This document shows, one piece after another, positions 6,161 to 6,538 of a stretch of 6,538 nucleotides of DNA. Below the pieces are notes generated by a model. That model saw nothing but the letters and a program-made list of their open reading frames with translations, searched no databases and was not told the DNA's origin. The stretch is taken from assembly GCA_947169455.1 (NCBI GenBank), contig CAMVPV010000085.1:1-6538 (forward strand). Direction: 5' to 3'. Position 1 is the stretch's first letter, and every line of letters starts with the position of its first letter. The position numbers and the translations under genes were made by a program. This DNA is from an uncultured Clostridia bacterium (GTDB taxonomy: Bacteria > Bacillota_A > Clostridia > Oscillospirales > Ruminococcaceae).

Positions 6161-6256
6161 AGAGATCGGCTGTCAGAGACCGGATATTAGATATTACTAA
6201 CTTTCCTGTCTGACAGATCCTCCGGCAGATCGCCGGGATCCTGACCGCTGATCTCT
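6161..6256 (+). repeat. 96-base inverted-repeat element, candidate structured RNA upstream of ftsH
   Basis: It starts two bases after the hpt stop and ends 12 bases before the ftsH ribosome binding site. The ends pair: 6161-6176 against 6241-6256 gives 15 of 16 pairs, including one G-U. Inside are an imperfect stem (6170-6184 with 6204-6216: CTGTCA/TGACAG, GAC/GTC, GGA/TCC, capped by TTAG 6187-6190 with CTAA 6197-6200) and a GC stem (CCGGC 6222-6226 with GCCGG 6232-6236, plus ATC/GAT outside it). Together these form a three-way junction. No T-run follows, so it is not a plain terminator. It could be an mRNA leader, a processing site, a protein-binding DNA site, or a small MITE-like or REP-like repeat. 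I do not recognise it as a known riboswitch family. Confidence 0.6.
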
Positions 6257-6282
6257 AAATAAACTAAAAAAGGAGTGCAAAA

Positions 6283-6538
6283 ATGGGAAACAGAAACAGA
6301 GGATTCATCATATATCTCCTGATACTGCTTGCTGCGGTGTCCGTCATCATAATGCTCGTGAGGGCTTCGGCGGCGCCTGAGGACAAGCGCCCGTATTCGG
6401 AGATAATGACACATTTTGATAACTACGAGGTCAGCGAATATACCTTCGACCTCGGCACGGGCGACCTCTGGCTGAAGCTCGCAGAGTCGGGCGAGGAGAT
6501 CACCTACACCGTGCCCAATGTGAATGTATTCCTCGAAG
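6283..6538 (+). CDS. ftsH: ATP-dependent zinc metalloprotease FtsH, N-terminal part (partial)
   Basis: The gene runs off the window after 85 codons. FtsH is a membrane-anchored AAA+ protease that degrades misfolded membrane proteins and regulatory substrates. Only the beginning is visible. A short positively charged start (MGNRNRG) is followed by a hydrophobic membrane helix at about 8-26, then the start of the small extracytoplasmic domain with RPYSEIMTHFDNYEVSEYTF at about 36-55. The AAA+ and zinc protease motifs lie outside the window. AAAGGAG at 6269-6275 sits 7 bases before the ATG, a strong site. The call rests on this N-terminal pattern plus its place directly after tilS and hpt. Its immediate upstream region is the folded 96-base element, which makes post-transcriptional or promoter-level control plausible. 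Confidence 0.88.
   Translation, partial: MGNRNRGFIIYLLILLAAVSVIIMLVRASAAPEDKRPYSEIMTHFDNYEVSEYTFDLGTGDLWLKLAESGEEITYTVPNVNVFLE

Noticed and set aside
6187..6414. A 75-codon antisense frame over the ftsH leader and ftsH start
   Set aside because: It overlaps the ftsH start and the inverted-repeat element, and its composition is not protein-like.

Overview
The window carries seven genes, all on the + strand: two broken by the window edges and five complete. They are conserved housekeeping genes of a Firmicute. The arrangement gdpP-rplI-dnaB and, separately, tilS-hpt-ftsH is classic low-GC Gram-positive synteny. Base composition is moderate to GC-rich, AUA isoleucine codons are very frequent, and many strong GGAG-type ribosome binding sites are present. 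Together these suggest a Clostridia member, most likely a Ruminococcus-like member of the Oscillospirales. The genus is an inference from style and synteny, not a proof.

Layout: (1) 1-200, the last 65 codons of RNase J. (2) 270-2273, gdpP, a membrane-anchored c-di-AMP phosphodiesterase with PAS, degenerate GGDEF and DHH/DHHA1 domains. Its best start is the TTG at 270. (3) 2274-2381, a 108-base leader with several competing short hairpins. (4) 2382-2828, rplI (ribosomal protein bL9). (5) 2841-4187, dnaB, the replicative helicase, 12 bases downstream and without a visible Shine-Dalgarno. (6) 4188-4351, a 164-base gap with a probable intrinsic terminator, a second small hairpin, and an AT-rich dyad overlapping a consensus -35 box. 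(7) 4352-5632, tilS, the tRNA-Ile2 lysidine synthetase. (8) 5634-6158, hpt, hypoxanthine phosphoribosyltransferase, one base after tilS. (9) 6159-6282, a gap almost filled by a 96-base inverted-repeat element that can fold as a three-way junction. (10) 6283 to the end, the first 85 codons of ftsH.

The first block joins RNA decay (RNase J), second-messenger turnover (GdpP), a ribosomal protein and the replication helicase. The second block joins tRNA decoding, purine salvage and membrane proteolysis. The terminator after dnaB probably separates two transcription units.

I found no mobile element gene, CRISPR array, toxin-antitoxin pair, phage gene or defence system. The coding content is ordinary. 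The parts worth a second look are non-coding: the folded element between hpt and ftsH, the hairpin-rich rplI leader, and the dyad/promoter overlap at the tilS start.
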